64,000 bases of DNA, from assembly GCF_003665065.1 (NCBI RefSeq), contig NZ_RCHR01000003.1:186001-250000 (forward strand), written 5' to 3'. Every line of letters begins with the position of its first letter. Position 1 is the stretch's first letter. A program made the translations under genes and the position numbers. This DNA is from Oceanobacillus piezotolerans (GTDB lineage: Bacteria > Bacillota > Bacilli > Bacillales > Amphibacillaceae). Positions 62,676 through 64,000 of the stretch are shown in pieces. A model generated the notes under the pieces. The model did no database searches. It had not been told where the DNA came from and saw only the letters and a program-made list of their open reading frames with translations.

Positions 62676-63437
62676 ATGATTGCAGTTATTAATGAAGATA
62701 TAAATGGTATACCTAGCTTAGTTGTTGTTGAAAGCGATAAAGAAAAGCAGCCACTGCCTGTTATTGTTTATTTCCATGGTATTACAAGTGCAAAGGAGCA
62801 TAATTTAGATACTGCATTTTTATTAGCACAGAAAGGCTTTCGGGTCATTCTGCCTGATGCAATGCATCACGGGGAAAGAGAAAATGGAATATCTCCAGTA
62901 AAACGAACATTCGCTTTTTGGGATATGGTAATTCAAAATGTAAAAGAGTTGGAAACGATGAAGGATTATTTAGAGAATAAAGGATTGATTGACAAGGGAA
63001 GACTTGGAGTAGCAGGGACAAGTATGGGGGGGATTACCACTGCTGCAGCTTTAAGAAAATACCAATGGATTAAAGTTGCCGCAATTATGATGGGCTCTCC
63101 TAAACTAACGAAATTTACAGAAGAATTAGTGGAAAACTACAGAAATGCAACTCAGCTTCCAGTTACCGATGAGGAAATACAGCAATTATATGAGCGAGTT
63201 AAAGAATATGACCTGTCCCGAGAAATAGAGCAATTAAATCAGAGACCACTACTCTTATGGCATGGAGAAGAAGATAACGTTGTACCATTTAACCATTCTT
63301 TGAGCTTTTATGAAGAGGCACGGGAACTATACAATGATAGTGACCGTATCCGTCATATCAGAGAGGCAAACCGGGATCATAAGGTTAGCCGTCCAGCTAA
63401 ATTAGAACTTGTGGAATGGTTCAGGCGTTATTTATAA
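62676..63437 (+). CDS. yitV: Alpha/beta hydrolase YitV
   Basis: A 253-residue serine hydrolase-type protein. Oxyanion motif VYFHGITSAKEHN, nucleophile elbow GTSMGG, acid residue in LLLWHGEEDNVVP and histidine in NRDHKVS. Similar in length to B. subtilis YitV (255), a putative peptidase/esterase. ATG at 62676 has GGGAGAG; the frame extends six codons to a TTG overlapping that site. Confidence 0.87.
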   Translation: MIAVINEDINGIPSLVVVESDKEKQPLPVIVYFHGITSAKEHNLDTAFLLAQKGFRVILPDAMHHGERENGISPVKRTFAFWDMVIQNVKELETMKDYLENKGLIDKGRLGVAGTSMGGITTAAALRKYQWIKVAAIMMGSPKLTKFTEELVENYRNATQLPVTDEEIQQLYERVKEYDLSREIEQLNQRPLLLWHGEEDNVVPFNHSLSFYEEARELYNDSDRIRHIREANRDHKVSRPAKLELVEWFRRYL

Positions 63438-63517
63438 GCCTTTAGAGTTAGGATTTACTTGAATTTCAATGTAGATATGTTTAAATAGAAGAAAGAATAA
63501 AAAGGGAGGTTACGAGG

Positions 63518-63829
63518 ATGGATGAAGCGTTAAAAGAGAATTTAATGGGTGCACTGGAAAACGTTATCGACCCTGAGTTAGGTATTGATATTGTTAATCT
63601 AGGCTTAGTATATGATGTAGATTTAGATGAAGAAGGTATATGTGAAGTGAAAATGACGCTCACAGCAATGGGCTGTCCACTTTCCGCGCACATTGAACGT
63701 GATGTCCAATTTGCTTTATCAGATATACCAGAAGTGAAGGCGGTTAATGTTAACATTGTTTGGAACCCGCCGTGGAGCAAGGACAATATGTCACGATACG
63801 CAAAAATTGCTTTGGGAATTCCGGATTGA
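63518..63829 (+). CDS. yitW: MIP18/SufT-family Fe-S assembly protein YitW
   Basis: A 103-residue DUF59/MIP18 protein (ENVIDPELGIDIVNLGLVYDV ... MTLTAMGCPLSAHIERDVQ ... VNIVWNPPWSKDNMS). The conserved Cys in AMGCPL is the reactive residue of SufT-like iron-sulfur maturation factors. Ribosome binding site GGGAGGTTACGAGG. Single gene with terminator. Confidence 0.9.
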   Translation: MDEALKENLMGALENVIDPELGIDIVNLGLVYDVDLDEEGICEVKMTLTAMGCPLSAHIERDVQFALSDIPEVKAVNVNIVWNPPWSKDNMSRYAKIALGIPD

Positions 63830-63836
63830 TATAAGT

Positions 63837-63870
63837 AAAAAAGCAAGCGAGAAACCTCGCTTGCTTTTTT
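63837..63870. terminator. Bidirectional terminator yitW / uppP-like
   Basis: Perfect stem AAAAAAGCAAGCGA / TCGCTTGCTTTTTT, 6-base loop, flanked by A- and T-runs between convergent genes. Confidence 0.92.
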
Positions 63871-64000
63871 ACATTAGAAATATGACGAGTAACCCAACTA
63901 CTACACAATAGTAGGAGAAGTATTTTAAATTCCCCTTTGCCATAATATTCATAAACCACTTTAAGGCAAAGTAGGTAGCGATAAACGCTGTAATAAATGC
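63869..64000 (-). CDS. uppP: C-terminal end of UppP/BacA-like undecaprenyl-diphosphatase (partial)
   Basis: Only the last 43 codons lie in the window. Two hydrophobic stretches, [17 protein letters not shown] and [17 protein letters not shown], match the C-terminal pattern of UppP, which recycles undecaprenyl diphosphate for cell wall synthesis. The identification rests on this short tail and is tentative; the 5' part is beyond the window. Confidence 0.55.
   Translation of the reverse strand, partial: AFITAFIATYFALKWFMNIMAKGNLKYFSYYCVVVGLLVIFLM

Overview
The window is a stretch of low-GC chromosome from an aerobic, endospore-forming, flagellated member of the Bacillaceae. Gene order follows the Bacillus subtilis yha-hit-ecs-hem-yhf-comK-addBA-gerP-yit region almost gene for gene. 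Protein sequences, the glycine betaine importer with its acidic binding protein, and GC-rich intergenic repeats typical of Oceanobacillus/Virgibacillus-type genomes suggest a salt-tolerant relative of that group. This placement is inference; no rRNA gene is present. No rRNA, tRNA, prophage or intact insertion sequence was seen.

Layout. 1-4.7 kb: 3' part of fumC, a spore DNA-protecting SASP, msmX and its neighbouring PucR-type regulator, yheA and a small YhzC-like gene. 4.7-11.8 kb: a small XRE regulator under two tandem palindromic operators, a small membrane protein, the YhaQP ABC exporter, then the YhaO/YhaN (SbcD/SbcC-like) pair. 11.8-17.1 kb: GbsR-type regulator, HD-domain exoribonuclease-like protein, yhaL, prsA, a DUF3267 membrane protein, yhaI and a second GbsR-type regulator. 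17.2-20.4 kb: the opuA betaine operon. 20.4-23.6 kb: yhaH, trpP (with a TRAP-type leader) and a purine permease behind a guanine-class riboswitch. 24.3-27.4 kb: flagellin hag with sigma-D promoter and CsrA-type leader, followed by a decayed flagellin that carried a metallopeptidase domain. 28-31 kb: hit, a probable structured RNA, ecsAB. 31-39.7 kb: ferritin-like protein, PAP2 phosphatase, bdbC plus a thioredoxin, hmoB, pbpF and hemEHY. 39.7-44.3 kb: yhfH, yhfI, lplJ, comK, yhjD, yhjE. 44.4-54 kb: addBA and the spore germination gerPABCDEF operon (interrupted by a 340-bp spacer). 54-64 kb: DUF418 protein, yisL, a membrane-anchored amylase-like protein that lacks the catalytic residues, a YppF-like protein, DegV, yitT, a lipoprotein, an Nfu-N protein, small genes, yitU, yitV, yitW and the end of an uppP-like gene.

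How the genes work together: hemEHY complete heme (coproporphyrin-dependent branch) while HmoB can degrade it; addBA form the recombination helicase-nuclease and comK the competence regulator; OpuA imports compatible solute under apparent GbsR-type control; PrsA, BdbC/thioredoxin, PbpF and Ecs act on secretion and envelope; SASP and GerP belong to spore resistance and germination.

Most noteworthy signals are: (1) a minus-strand structured RNA candidate between hit and ecsA, closed by a 15-bp perfect stem, carrying three identical Shine-Dalgarno-like hairpins and ending in a terminator; (2) the flagellinolysin-like pseudogene; (3) a GH13 amylase fold with the catalytic Asp and Glu replaced; (4) tandem GTAAAG-N4-CTTTAC operators; (5) a TRAP-type NAG array over the trpP ribosome binding site; and (6) a 21-bp intergenic minisatellite family present at two convergent gene ends.
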